DNA from: Pseudomonadota bacterium
Lineage (GTDB): Bacteria; Pseudomonadota; Gammaproteobacteria; Pseudomonadales; UBA5518
Direction of reading: 5' to 3'
Length of the DNA: 9,122 nucleotides
NCBI GenBank assembly: GCA_022705125.1
Contig: JAKJFB010000096.1
Span: 1-9,122, forward strand
Below the pieces are notes generated by a model that worked only from the letters and a program-made list of their open reading frames with translations, did not search any database and was not told where the DNA came from. The position numbers were made by a program, and so were the translations under genes. How positions within the stretch are numbered: position 1 is the first letter of the stretch; every line of letters starts with the position of its first letter. Positions 1 to 7,334 of the stretch are shown here, one piece after another.

Positions 1-192
1 TCCGACATCGACATCCATGCGCGCGAGATCCTGATCATTCGCGAGCGGCTCAATGCCCTGTTGGCCAAGCATACGGGGCAGTCGGTGGAAACCGTGGCGC
101 GCGACACGGAGCGGGACAATTTCATGAATCCCGAGAAGGCCAGGGAGTACGGGATCATCGACGAGGTGCTGAGCCATCGTCCGGGCAAGTAG
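1..192 (+). CDS. clpP: ATP-dependent Clp protease proteolytic subunit ClpP, C-terminal part
   Basis: This is the last 63 codons of clpP, cut by the left window edge and ending at TAG 190-192. ClpP is the serine peptidase that forms a double-ring barrel; it degrades proteins fed to it by the ATPases ClpX or ClpA in the cytoplasm. The visible part matches the family C-terminus: the HAREIL helix, the HTGQS turn, the DTERD motif, and the YGIID strand near the end. The second Asp of DTERD, codon 115-117, corresponds to the catalytic Asp of the Ser-His-Asp triad by comparison with E. coli ClpP. The Ser and His lie outside the window. The tail runs three residues past the arginine near the E. coli C-terminus. 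The clpX gene follows after about 120 bases, as expected for the pair. Confidence 0.97.
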   Translation, partial: SDIDIHAREILIIRERLNALLAKHTGQSVETVARDTERDNFMNPEKAREYGIIDEVLSHRPGK

Positions 193-208
193 GTACCAAT
201 TTGGTGCC
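192..208 (+). other. Short inverted repeat just after clpP
   Basis: Bases 192-198 (ggtacca) can pair with 202-208 (tggtgcc) around a 3-base loop, giving 7 pairs of which one is G-U. The left arm starts on the last base of the clpP stop codon. No T-run follows, so it is not a standard intrinsic terminator. It could protect the clpP mRNA end, act as a weak attenuator, or be chance. It also overlaps the place where the -35 box of the promoter proposed at 213-221 would lie. Confidence 0.25.
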
Positions 209-212
209 GTCC

Positions 213-221
213 TGCTAGACT
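213..221 (+). promoter_or_regulatory. Possible extended -10 promoter for clpX
   Basis: TG at 213-214, one base, then TAGACT at 216-221 fits an extended -10 element (TGnTATAAT-like, 4 of 6 in the hexamer). No good -35 hexamer is found 16-18 bases upstream, which extended -10 promoters can tolerate. Transcription would begin near 228, giving clpX a leader of about 85 bases. Whether clpX also depends on read-through from clpP cannot be decided from the sequence. Confidence 0.35.
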
Positions 222-246
222 CTCGAAAGTGTTGGGGGGGGCGGAC

Positions 247-312
247 ATGCGGCCCGGGCGCGCATGGCACGGCACCCCGGGTGAACTAGGGCTGATTCTG
301 GCGGAGTGGTGA
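247..312 (+). CDS. Possible 21-residue leader peptide overlapping the clpX start
   Basis: A small open frame starts at ATG 247 and stops at TGA 310-312. The last base of its stop is the first base of the clpX ATG, giving the TGATG arrangement often seen in translationally coupled genes. It is preceded by a run of eight G (234-241) that could serve as a crude ribosome binding site. The peptide begins MRPGRAW and ends ILAEW, and resembles nothing I recognise. A frame this short can be open by chance in GC-rich DNA, so this is a hypothesis only. Confidence 0.18.
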   Translation: MRPGRAWHGTPGELGLILAEW

Positions 313-1586
313 TGACGAAGGAAAGCGGCGGCGACAAGAGCAAACTGCTGTATTGCTCTTTTTGTGGCAAGAGCCAGCACGAGGTTCGCAAGCTGATAGC
401 GGGTCCGTCGGTGTTCATCTGCGACGAGTGCGTCGATCTGTGCAACGACATCATCCGCGAGGAGGTCCAGGAAACGTCGGGCGACGCGTCCAGGAACAAG
501 TTGCCCAAGCCCCGCGAGATCTGCCAGATTCTCGATGAGTACGTGATCGGCCAGCGCCACGCGAAGAAGGTGCTGTCGGTGGCTGTTTACAACCACTACA
601 AGCGTCTGCGCGAGGGCGACCGGCAGCGCGACGAGGTCGAGCTGGGCAAGAGCAACATCCTGCTGGTCGGCCCGACCGGCAGCGGCAAGACGCTTCTCGC
701 CGAGACGCTCGCGCGCCTGCTCGATGTGCCCTTCACGATCGCGGACGCGACCACGCTCACCGAGGCGGGTTACGTCGGCGAGGACGTGGAGAACATCATC
801 CAGAAACTGCTGCAGAAAGCCGAATATGATGTGGAAAAGGCCCAGATGGGCATTGTCTACATCGACGAGATCGACAAGATCTCGCGCAAGTCGGAAAACC
901 CGAGCATCACGCGTGACGTGTCGGGCGAGGGCGTGCAGCAGGCCCTGTTGAAGCTCATAGAAGGCACGGTGGCATCGGTGCCGCCGCAGGGCGGACGCAA
1001 GCACCCGCAGCAGGAGTTCCTGCAGGTTGACACCTCGAACATCCTCTTCATCTGCGGCGGCGCATTCGCGGGTCTCGAGAAGATCATCCGCGACCGTTCG
1101 GAGAAGAGCGGCATCGGTTTCTCCGCCGAGGTCAAGGGCAAGGACGAGGCCAAGAACGTGAGCCAGCTGCTGCGCGAGCTGGAGCCCGAGGATCTCGTGC
1201 GCTACGGCCTGATCCCCGAGTTCGTGGGCCGCCTGCCGGTCATCGCGACGCTCGAGGAACTCGACGAACCGGCGCTGATCCAGATCCTTACCGAACCGAA
1301 GAACTCCCTCACGCGCCAGTTCAAGAAGCTGTTCGACATGGAGGGAGTGGAGCTGGACTTTCGCGAGGACGGTTTGCGCGCGATCGCCGGGCGAGCGCTG
1401 GCGCGCAAGACCGGTGCCCGCGGGCTGCGCTCGATCCTCGAATCCGTGCTTCTCGAAACGATGTACGAGATTCCCTCGGAACGCGACGTGACCAAGGTCG
1501 TGATCGACGAGTCCGTCATCAAGGGCGACTCGGCGCCGCTCAAAGTCTACGAATCCGTCCAGCCCAAGGCTGCCCCCGGGGAGTGA
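312..1586 (+). CDS. clpX: ATP-dependent Clp protease ATP-binding subunit ClpX
   Basis: ClpX is the hexameric AAA+ unfoldase that recognises tagged proteins, unfolds them and threads them into ClpP. I take ATG 312 as the start because GGAG at 303-306 lies 5 bases upstream and the product is then 424 residues, the same as E. coli ClpX. Two in-frame GTG codons at 306 and 309 are alternatives. The N-terminal zinc-binding domain has its four cysteines at 15, 18, 37 and 40. The AAA+ module shows Walker A GPTGSGKT (120-127), the pore loop GYVGED, and Walker B with catalytic E186 in YIDEIDK. It also has the RKH pore segment and sensor 2 (GARGLRS). The IGF loop that docks on ClpP is at 268-270. All key residues are present, so this is an intact enzyme. 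It lies between clpP and lon, the usual gammaproteobacterial order. Confidence 0.98.
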   Translation: MTKESGGDKSKLLYCSFCGKSQHEVRKLIAGPSVFICDECVDLCNDIIREEVQETSGDASRNKLPKPREICQILDEYVIGQRHAKKVLSVAVYNHYKRLREGDRQRDEVELGKSNILLVGPTGSGKTLLAETLARLLDVPFTIADATTLTEAGYVGEDVENIIQKLLQKAEYDVEKAQMGIVYIDEIDKISRKSENPSITRDVSGEGVQQALLKLIEGTVASVPPQGGRKHPQQEFLQVDTSNILFICGGAFAGLEKIIRDRSEKSGIGFSAEVKGKDEAKNVSQLLRELEPEDLVRYGLIPEFVGRLPVIATLEELDEPALIQILTEPKNSLTRQFKKLFDMEGVELDFREDGLRAIAGRALARKTGARGLRSILESVLLETMYEIPSERDVTKVVIDESVIKGDSAPLKVYESVQPKAAPGE

Positions 1587-1687
1587 GTTCCCTGCGTCGC
1601 GTGAGTCCGGCTCGCGCACTTCGAGTAGTATCTTCCGGCGGCTTCCCGTTTCGTGAGCGGAGTTGCCGGCCCAGGCCCGTGAGGGGC

Positions 1688-1693
1688 GAGGAG
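1688..1693 (+). promoter_or_regulatory. Ribosome binding site of lon
   Basis: GAGGAG lies 7 bases before ATG 1701 and is close to the ideal Shine-Dalgarno sequence. It fixes the lon start. The protein from this ATG also lines up with E. coli Lon from the first residues, with the PLRD motif at the same residue number (15-18). Confidence 0.7.
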
Positions 1694-1700
1694 TAACCCA

Positions 1701-4125
1701 ATGAAATCCGAGACTGCTGCGTGGCCGGTACTGCCGTTGCTGCCCCTGCGCGATGTCGTGGTGTTCCCGCACATGGTCATCCCGCTGTTCGTCGGCCGCG
1801 AAAAGTCGATCGCGGCGCTGGAATCGGCGATGGACGACGAGAAGCGCATCCTGCTGGTCGCACAGCGCAGCGCCACGGAAGACGACCCGGGCATGAAGGA
1901 TGTCTACCGTGTGGGCACGATAGCCAACGTGCTGCAGCTCTTGCGGCTGCCCGACGGCACCGTGAAGGTGCTGGTCGAAGGCAGCGAGCGTGCCGCGATC
2001 GAGGGCGTCAACGCGCGCGAGGGCTACCTCGAGGCCAGGGTGCGCCCGCTGGGCGAGAAGGTGATCGATCCATCCGAATCGGACGCCCTGGTGCGCACCT
2101 GCATGCGCATGTTCGAGCAGTACGTGAATCTCGGCAAGAAAGTGCCGGCCGAGGTGCTAAGCGCGCTCAGCGGGATAGACGAGCCGGGGCGGCTCGCCGA
2201 CACCATTGCCGCGCACATGTCGCTGGAGCTCGCGCAGAAGCAGCAGATCCTCGAGGTGGATTCGACCGTCGCGCGCATAGAACACCTGATGGGGCTGATG
2301 GAAGGCGAGATCGAACTGTTCCAGGTCGAGAAGCGCATCCGCGGTCGCGTCAAGAAGCAGATGGAGAAGAGCCAGCGCGAGTACTACCTGAATGAGCAGA
2401 TGAAGGCCATCCAGAAGGAGCTGGGCGAGCTCGAGGATTCGCCGAGCGAGGTTGAGAGCCTCGAGCGGCGCATCCGCGGCGCAGGCATGTCCAAGGAGGC
2501 GGAGGCCAAGGCGCTGTCGCGCCGAGCTCCGCAAGCTGAAGATGATGTCGCCGATGTCGGCGGAAGCTTCCGTGGTGCGCAGCTACCTCGACTGGATGGT
2601 GAACGTGCCGTGGAAGAAGCGCAGCAAGGTGCGCAACGATCTCGCGCGCGCCGAGCAGATCCTGGAGCAGGATCATTACGGACTCGAGGAGGTCAAGGAG
2701 CGAATTCTCGAGTACCTCGCGGTGCAGAAGCGCGTCGGCAAGGCCAAGGGCCCGGTGCTGTGCTTCGTCGGTCCGCCGGGCGTCGGGAAGACCTCGCTGG
2801 GCGAGAGCATCGCGCGCGCGACCAACCGTACCTTCGTGCGCATGGCGCTCGGCGGCGTGCGCGACGAGGCGGAGATCCGCGGCCACCGCCGCACCTACAT
2901 CGGCTCGCTGCCGGGAAAGATCCTGCAGAAGCTGGCAAAGGCGGGCGTGCGAAATCCGCTCTTCCTGCTCGACGAAGTCGACAAGATGGGCATGGACCAT
3001 CGTGGCGATCCGGCCTCGGGGCTGCTCGAAGTGCTGGATCCGGAGCAGAATCACAGCTTCAACGACCATTACCTCGAGGTGGACTACGACCTGTCGGACG
3101 TGATGTTCATCTGCACCTCGAACTCGATGAACATCCCTGTGCCCCTGCTCGACCGCATGGAAGTGATCCGTATCTCGGGCTATACCGAGGACGAGAAGGT
3201 CAATATCGCGCGCCGTTACCTGGTGCCGAAGCAGATGAAGAACGCTGGCCTCGGCGAGACGGAAATTTCCTTCGACGACAGCGCGTTGCGCGACCTGGTG
3301 CGTTACTACACGCGCGAGTCGGGTGTGCGCAGCCTCGAGCGCCAGATTGCCAAGATCTGCCGCAAGCGGGTCAAGCAGCTCTCCCTCGACAAGAATCCGG
3401 GCGTGGCGGCGGTGACAGCCGAGACGCTCGGTGAATACTCCGGCGTGCGCAAATACCGCTATGGCGAAGCCCTCGAGAGCAATCAGGTCGGACAGGTGAC
3501 CGGCCTTGCGTGGACTTCCGTCGGAGGGGAACTGCTGACAATCGAGGCCGTCGCGGTGCCGGGCAAGGGCCGGCAGGTGAAGACGGGATCGCTCGGCGAT
3601 GTGATGCAGGAGTCGATCCAGGCGGCGATAACCGTCGTGCGCAGCCGCGCGAAGGCACTCGGTATCCGGCCCGATTTCCACGAAAAATACGACCTGCACA
3701 TCCACGTCCCGGAAGGCGCTACGCCCAAGGACGGGCCCAGCGCTGGCGTCGGTATGTGCACCGCACTCGTTTCGGTGCTGACCGGCATCGCCGTTCGCGC
3801 CGACGTCGCGATGACCGGCGAGATCACGCTGCGCGGCCAGGTACTGGCAATCGGTGGCCTGAAGGAAAAGCTGCTCGCGGCGCATCGCGGCGGCATCAAG
3901 ACCGTGATCATTCCCGAGGAGAACGAGCGCGACCTGAAGGAGATTCCCGACAATATCAAGTCGGCGCTCGAGATCCGCCCGGTGCGCTGGATCGACCAGG
4001 TGCTGGACATCGCGCTCGAACGCACGCCCGAGCCGGTCTCGGACGAGGAATGGAAGACGCTCAGCGAGAAGGCCGCCGACGAGGCGGCTCGCAGCGCCGA
4101 CCAGGGCCGGATCAATACGCACTGA
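1701..4125 (+). pseudogene. lon: Lon protease (La), frameshifted in the linker before the ATPase domain
   Basis: Lon is a cytoplasmic homo-oligomeric AAA+ serine protease that degrades misfolded and short-lived regulatory proteins. The N-terminal substrate-binding domain reads in one frame from ATG 1701 to about 2519, through PLRDVVVFPHMVIP and the helical EKSQREYYLNEQ region. The frame then changes. From about 2521 to TGA 4123-4125 the rest reads in the next frame: [11 protein letters not shown], Walker A GPPGVGKT (2770-2793), LLDEVDKM, and the protease domain. That domain has catalytic Ser in DGPSAG (codon 3739-3741) and catalytic Lys (codon 3868-3870). From memory, the N-terminal part aligns to E. 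coli Lon without gaps. Dropping 4 bases restores the frame and gives the Ser and Lys the E. coli numbers 679 and 722; dropping one base gives 680 and 723. Unrepaired, the first frame runs into unrelated sequence until a stop at 3432-3434. Either the gene is recently broken or the assembly is wrong here. The rest is well conserved. Confidence 0.9.
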
Positions 4126-4138
4126 ATCGAGCAGTGGC

Positions 4139-4167
4139 TTGACCGTGAAGGGCGAGGGTGGTGTAAA
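4139..4167 (+). promoter_or_regulatory. Probable sigma70-type promoter for hupB
   Basis: TTGACC (4139-4144, 5 of 6 against TTGACA) and TGTAAA (4162-4167, 4 of 6 against TATAAT) are separated by exactly 17 bases. The element starts 14 bases after the lon stop and would give an HU transcript with a leader of about 70 bases. A separate promoter for hupB fits its need to be expressed far more strongly than lon. Confidence 0.6.
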
Positions 4168-4244
4168 CTCCCCGGCCCTTCGCGCGCACTCGGGCGCGGC
4201 ACCACAACCAGTGTTCCGAACACGAACCCATCAAGGATATTTCT

Positions 4245-4517
4245 GTGAACAAAGCTGAATTGATCGACGTGATTGCGGACAAGGCGGACATTTCCAAGGC
4301 TTCGGCGGCGCGCGCCCTGGACGCGGCGCTGGAAGGTATCGTGTCCGCGCTGCGCGGCGGTGATCAGGTTGCTCTCGTGGGCTTCGGCACGTTTTCGGTG
4401 AAGGAGCGCGCGGAGCGTCAGGGGCGCAATCCGCAGACCGGCGCGACGATGCTCATCTCCGCCAGCCGCAACGCCACGTTCAAGCCCGGCAAGGCACTCA
4501 AGGACGCGGTCAGCTAA
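4245..4517 (+). CDS. hupB: DNA-binding protein HU, beta type
   Basis: HU is a small dimeric nucleoid protein that bends DNA without strong sequence preference. The product has 90 residues, the standard length. It shows the family features in order: the MNKAELID helix, the VGFGTF turn at 45-50, and the DNA-contacting beta arm with RNPQTG at 61-66, including Pro63 that inserts between base pairs. The C-terminus is [11 protein letters not shown]. The start is GTG 4245, supported by AAGGA at 4233-4237, 7 bases upstream; a later start would remove the first helix. The place directly after lon is where hupB sits in E. coli and Pseudomonas. The gene appears to have its own promoter at 4139-4167. Confidence 0.97.
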   Translation: MNKAELIDVIADKADISKASAARALDAALEGIVSALRGGDQVALVGFGTFSVKERAERQGRNPQTGATMLISASRNATFKPGKALKDAVS

Positions 4518-4556
4518 GGTAGTCAGGCCGCTCGCGCAGAGGATTCCCACGTAGCC

Positions 4557-6377
4557 ATGCTGCAGAATATCCGGGACAAGACCCAGGGCACGCTCGCCAA
4601 GATCATCCTCGCGCTGATCGTGATTCCGTTCGCGGCCTTCGGCATCGATGCCTTTTTCACGGGTGGTGTGCCCGAGGTCGCGCGCGTCAATGGCGAGGCT
4701 GTGACCGAGCCCGAGCTCGCGCAGAACATCGAGCTCGAACGCCGCCGCTTGCTGTCGCAGATGCAGGACAGCGTGGACGCCGCGCTGCTCGACGAGGCGC
4801 GCCTGAAGGGGCCGGTGCTCGAGGCGATGATCGATCGCACGCTGCTGCGCCAGGTCGCCGAGCGCTCGGGCTTTCGCGTCGGTGAGGCGATGCTCAACCA
4901 GCTCATCATCGACAACGAGAGCTTCCACGAGAACGGGGTGTTCTCGCAGGCCAGGTTCCAGGGACTGCTCGCCAGCAACGGCATGAGTCCCGCGCAATTC
5001 AAGGACCTGATGCGCGAGGAGATCATGATCTCGCAGGTGACGAACGGTCTCGAAGTCAGCGAGTTTGCCACCGATGTCGAACTGGGCAATGTCGCCCGGC
5101 TCACCCAGCAGACACTGAACGTGCAGTACTTCAGCGTCCCGGTCGAGGGTGCCGGGACTGGTGTCGAGGTTCCGGCGGATCGGATTGCCGCTTACTTCGA
5201 GGAAAACAAGTCCGAATTCCTCACCGAGGAGACCCTGCAGGTCGAGTACCTCGAGCTGAAACTCGCCGACCTGTCCCAGCCGGTTGCCGAGGCGGAGGTG
5301 CGCGCGGAATACGAACGCCGCGCGGCGAGTTTCGAGGGAGCGGACGAGCGCCACGCCGCGCACATCATGCTCTCCTCGCTGCCCGATGAGGAGGCGCAGG
5401 CCAGGCTGGCCGCGCTGCGCGAACGCGCCCTCGCCGGCGAGGACTTCGCAACCCTGGCACGTGACAATTCCGAAGATGCCGGTTCCACCGCGAGCGGCGG
5501 GGACCTTGGGTTCTCCAGCTCGCCCGGCGAAGTGTCGGCCCCGGTCAAGAGCGAATCGGGGTGGCATCTGGTCAAACTGCTCGAACTGCGCCAGCAGACC
5601 GCGCCCTCCTTCGAGGAGATGCGCGCGGGCATAGAGACCGAGTTGCAGCGTCGCGCGGCGGAGCCCTTGTTCGTCGAGCGCTCCGACCGGCTTGCCGACC
5701 TGACATTCAATTCCGATGATCTGGCGGAAGCCTCCAGCGCGCTCGGGCTGGAGCGCAAGCTGAGTCCTGAGTTCGGTCGTCGCGGCGGCGAGGGGGTGTT
5801 CGCGGATGCTCGCGTGATCGCGGCCGCCTTTGGCGAGGACGTGCTCGCGAACCGGCAGAACAGCGAGCGCATCGAGCTCGATGACGAACACGTGGTGGTG
5901 CTGCGGTTGAAGGAGCACAAACCCGCACGGCAGCAGGAACTGGCCGAGGTCGAGGTACGTATCCGCGATCTGCTGAGGGAGTCCATGGTGCGCGAAAAGG
6001 TGCGTATCGAGGCCGAGCAGCTGCTGGCGGGGCTCGATGCGGGGCGCAGCATCGAGCAGATCGCGAAGGCCGCCGGCTACGAACTCAAAGTCGTCGAGCG
6101 TTACGGTCGCGATGCGCCCGGGATCCCCTCCGAGCTCGGCGAAGCGCTGTTCAGGACGCCGCGCGGCGCCGACGGTTCCGGTCGCGGCACGGTGGTGACC
6201 GCCGGCGGTGACGCGCTGGTCTACCGGTTCGACAATTTCCGCGAAGGTGCGCTCGAGAAGCTGCCGGCGGAACAGCGCGAGATGCTGGGCGAGCTGCTGC
6301 AGCGCTCGCGTGCGCGCGAGGTCCAGGCGCATTACCAGCAGCGCCTGCGCGAGTCGTCGTCCGTCGAGTTGCTGTAG
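4557..6377 (+). CDS. ppiD: Periplasmic folding chaperone PpiD, with a shortened parvulin domain
   Basis: PpiD is anchored in the inner membrane by one N-terminal segment and faces the periplasm, where it helps proteins leaving the Sec translocon. The 606-residue product is close to E. coli PpiD (623). Residues 14-34 form a hydrophobic membrane segment after a short basic N-terminus. A SurA_N-like chaperone region follows at roughly 37-200, and then a parvulin (PpiC-type) domain from about 262 to 345. That domain keeps HAAHIML (His269), GGDLGF (314-319), and SAPVKS followed by GWHLVKL (His337). Between GGDLGF and PGEVSAPV there are only three residues, where SurA-like parvulins have about 18. 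The C-terminal region beyond 350 is a second chaperone-like part. E. coli PpiD's parvulin domain is also considered inactive, so loss of isomerase activity need not destroy function. The ribosome binding site is poor: AGAGGA at 4538-4543 is 13 bases from the ATG. Confidence 0.93.
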   Translation: MLQNIRDKTQGTLAKIILALIVIPFAAFGIDAFFTGGVPEVARVNGEAVTEPELAQNIELERRRLLSQMQDSVDAALLDEARLKGPVLEAMIDRTLLRQVAERSGFRVGEAMLNQLIIDNESFHENGVFSQARFQGLLASNGMSPAQFKDLMREEIMISQVTNGLEVSEFATDVELGNVARLTQQTLNVQYFSVPVEGAGTGVEVPADRIAAYFEENKSEFLTEETLQVEYLELKLADLSQPVAEAEVRAEYERRAASFEGADERHAAHIMLSSLPDEEAQARLAALRERALAGEDFATLARDNSEDAGSTASGGDLGFSSSPGEVSAPVKSESGWHLVKLLELRQQTAPSFEEMRAGIETELQRRAAEPLFVERSDRLADLTFNSDDLAEASSALGLERKLSPEFGRRGGEGVFADARVIAAAFGEDVLANRQNSERIELDDEHVVVLRLKEHKPARQQELAEVEVRIRDLLRESMVREKVRIEAEQLLAGLDAGRSIEQIAKAAGYELKVVERYGRDAPGIPSELGEALFRTPRGADGSGRGTVVTAGGDALVYRFDNFREGALEKLPAEQREMLGELLQRSRAREVQAHYQQRLRESSSVELL

Positions 6378-6383
6378 CAACCG

Positions 6384-7232
6384 GTGTCGACTCCCGGGCC
6401 TGGACCGGGCGCCTGGGGCGAGGCGGCGCCGGTTCTCGCGGCCGGCGCCACGCACCTCTGGTTGTGCGATCTCGACGCGCTGCGTGATTCCGCGCTGCTC
6501 GCAGACTACCTCTCGCTGCTCGATACCGACGAGATGCAGCGACTTCAGCGCCTTGTGTTCGAGCGCGACCGTCACCGGTTCCTCGTAAGCCACGCGCTGC
6601 TGCGCTACGTGCTTTCTCTCTACGCCGGGCGGCCGGCCGCCAGCTGGCGATTCCTGAAGGGTACGCACGGCAAGCCCGAACTCGCGCCTGGCCAGGGCGC
6701 GCGTGCCCCCGCCTTCAATCTTTCGCACAGCGGGTCACTGGCGCTGCTCGCGGTCAGCGACGGTGCGGGGCTGCTCGGCGTCGATATCGAGTTCCATCGA
6801 CCGATGCGCAACTTTCAATCCCTCGCGACGCGCAACTTCGCCCCGCGCGAGGCGGCGAGTCTGCCCGGTCTCGACGGCGCGGAGCTCGCCGGCGAGTTCT
6901 ACGATCTGTGGACGCTCAAGGAGGCCTTCGTGAAGGCCTGCGGCGCCGGACTCAGCCAGTCGCTGGCCGATTTCTGGTTCAGTTTCGATCGCGGGGCCGC
7001 ACGCCTGTGCTTCGAGGCGGTGCCGGCGCTGGAGCCGGAGCCCTGGCGCTGGGCATTCTGGGCTTACCGCCTGGAGGGCCCGTATAGCGCAGCGCTGGCG
7101 CGGCGCGCCCCCAGCGACACCGACGCCACGAACGGCCAGCCACGCTGCTTCGCGACCGTGCCGGGCCGTACCTGGGCGGCCGCGCGCGCCGGCTGCATCC
7201 TGCAAGGCAGCAGTCGGATTACCGCCAATTGA
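6384..7232 (+). CDS. 4'-phosphopantetheinyl transferase, Sfp type
   Basis: Enzymes of this superfamily move the 4'-phosphopantetheine arm of coenzyme A onto a serine of acyl or peptidyl carrier proteins, activating fatty-acid, polyketide or peptide synthases. The 282-residue product shows the signature motifs in order: FNLSHS (111-116), GVDIE (132-136) with the magnesium ligands Asp134 and Glu136, and WTLKEAFVKA (176-185) with Glu180 and Lys184. The KGTHGKP motif near 93-99 matches the CoA-binding segment. The length and the two-lobed layout fit the Sfp rather than the short AcpS form. The start is GTG 6384, 6 bases after the ppiD stop; no good Shine-Dalgarno is visible, and the next ATG would remove the first strand. 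The gene is probably co-transcribed with ppiD. The carrier protein it serves is not in the window. The C-terminal 50 or so residues after about 230 are not conserved in families I know. Confidence 0.92.
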   Translation: MSTPGPGPGAWGEAAPVLAAGATHLWLCDLDALRDSALLADYLSLLDTDEMQRLQRLVFERDRHRFLVSHALLRYVLSLYAGRPAASWRFLKGTHGKPELAPGQGARAPAFNLSHSGSLALLAVSDGAGLLGVDIEFHRPMRNFQSLATRNFAPREAASLPGLDGAELAGEFYDLWTLKEAFVKACGAGLSQSLADFWFSFDRGAARLCFEAVPALEPEPWRWAFWAYRLEGPYSAALARRAPSDTDATNGQPRCFATVPGRTWAAARAGCILQGSSRITAN

Positions 7233-7258
7233 GACACGGAATCGCGCACCCGCTGCGC

Positions 7259-7264
7259 TAGAAT
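7259..7264 (+). promoter_or_regulatory. Possible -10 element upstream of the phosphoglycerate dehydrogenase gene
   Basis: TAGAAT (5 of 6 against TATAAT) lies 71 bases before the ATG at 7335. The best -35-like sequence, TTGAGA at 7229-7234 overlapping the end of the upstream gene, is 24 bases away, which is too far for a normal sigma70 promoter. The -10 match alone makes a start here plausible in an otherwise noncoding gap of 102 bases. Confidence 0.35.
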
Positions 7265-7334
7265 ACGCGCCCTTCGCCCCGCTGGACGGGACGCCCGGCC
7301 GCCGGATGCAGCCATCAACAGGGAGAGATCGGCA

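Noticed and set aside
252..281. Two CCCGGG copies (253-258 and 276-281) as a terminator hairpin before clpX
   Set aside because: The pairing is only 6 bases, each copy is itself a palindrome, no T-run follows, and the element would lie inside the clpX leader.
1603..1631. TAGTAT at 1626-1631 as a lon promoter
   Set aside because: There is no -35 match at a suitable distance and only 4 of 6 bases fit; not enough to call.
2511..2525. Programmed ribosomal frameshifting in lon
   Set aside because: No slippery heptamer or stimulatory Shine-Dalgarno-like element at the right spacing is seen, and lon is not known to use recoding.
2521..3434. The continuation of the first lon frame past the shift, as a C-terminal domain of a novel Lon variant
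   Set aside because: The sequence becomes Arg- and Gly-rich without domain features, while the adjacent frame encodes perfectly conserved ATPase and protease domains. It is an out-of-frame read, not a new domain.
2350..4122. A minus-strand open frame of 590 codons opposite lon
   Set aside because: It lies wholly within the conserved lon coding region, has no known motif and reflects GC-rich codon use.
2542..4125. Reinitiation at ATG 2542, 2545 or 2554 to give a Lon lacking its N-terminal domain
   Set aside because: There is no Shine-Dalgarno before these codons and the upstream frame does not stop nearby, so coupled reinitiation is unlikely.
3483..6728. A minus-strand open frame of 1081 codons running opposite lon, hupB, ppiD and the transferase gene
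   Set aside because: It crosses four genes with clear family matches on the + strand, shows no recognisable domain, and is His- and Arg-rich as expected for the complement of GC-rich coding DNA. It is a codon-bias shadow.
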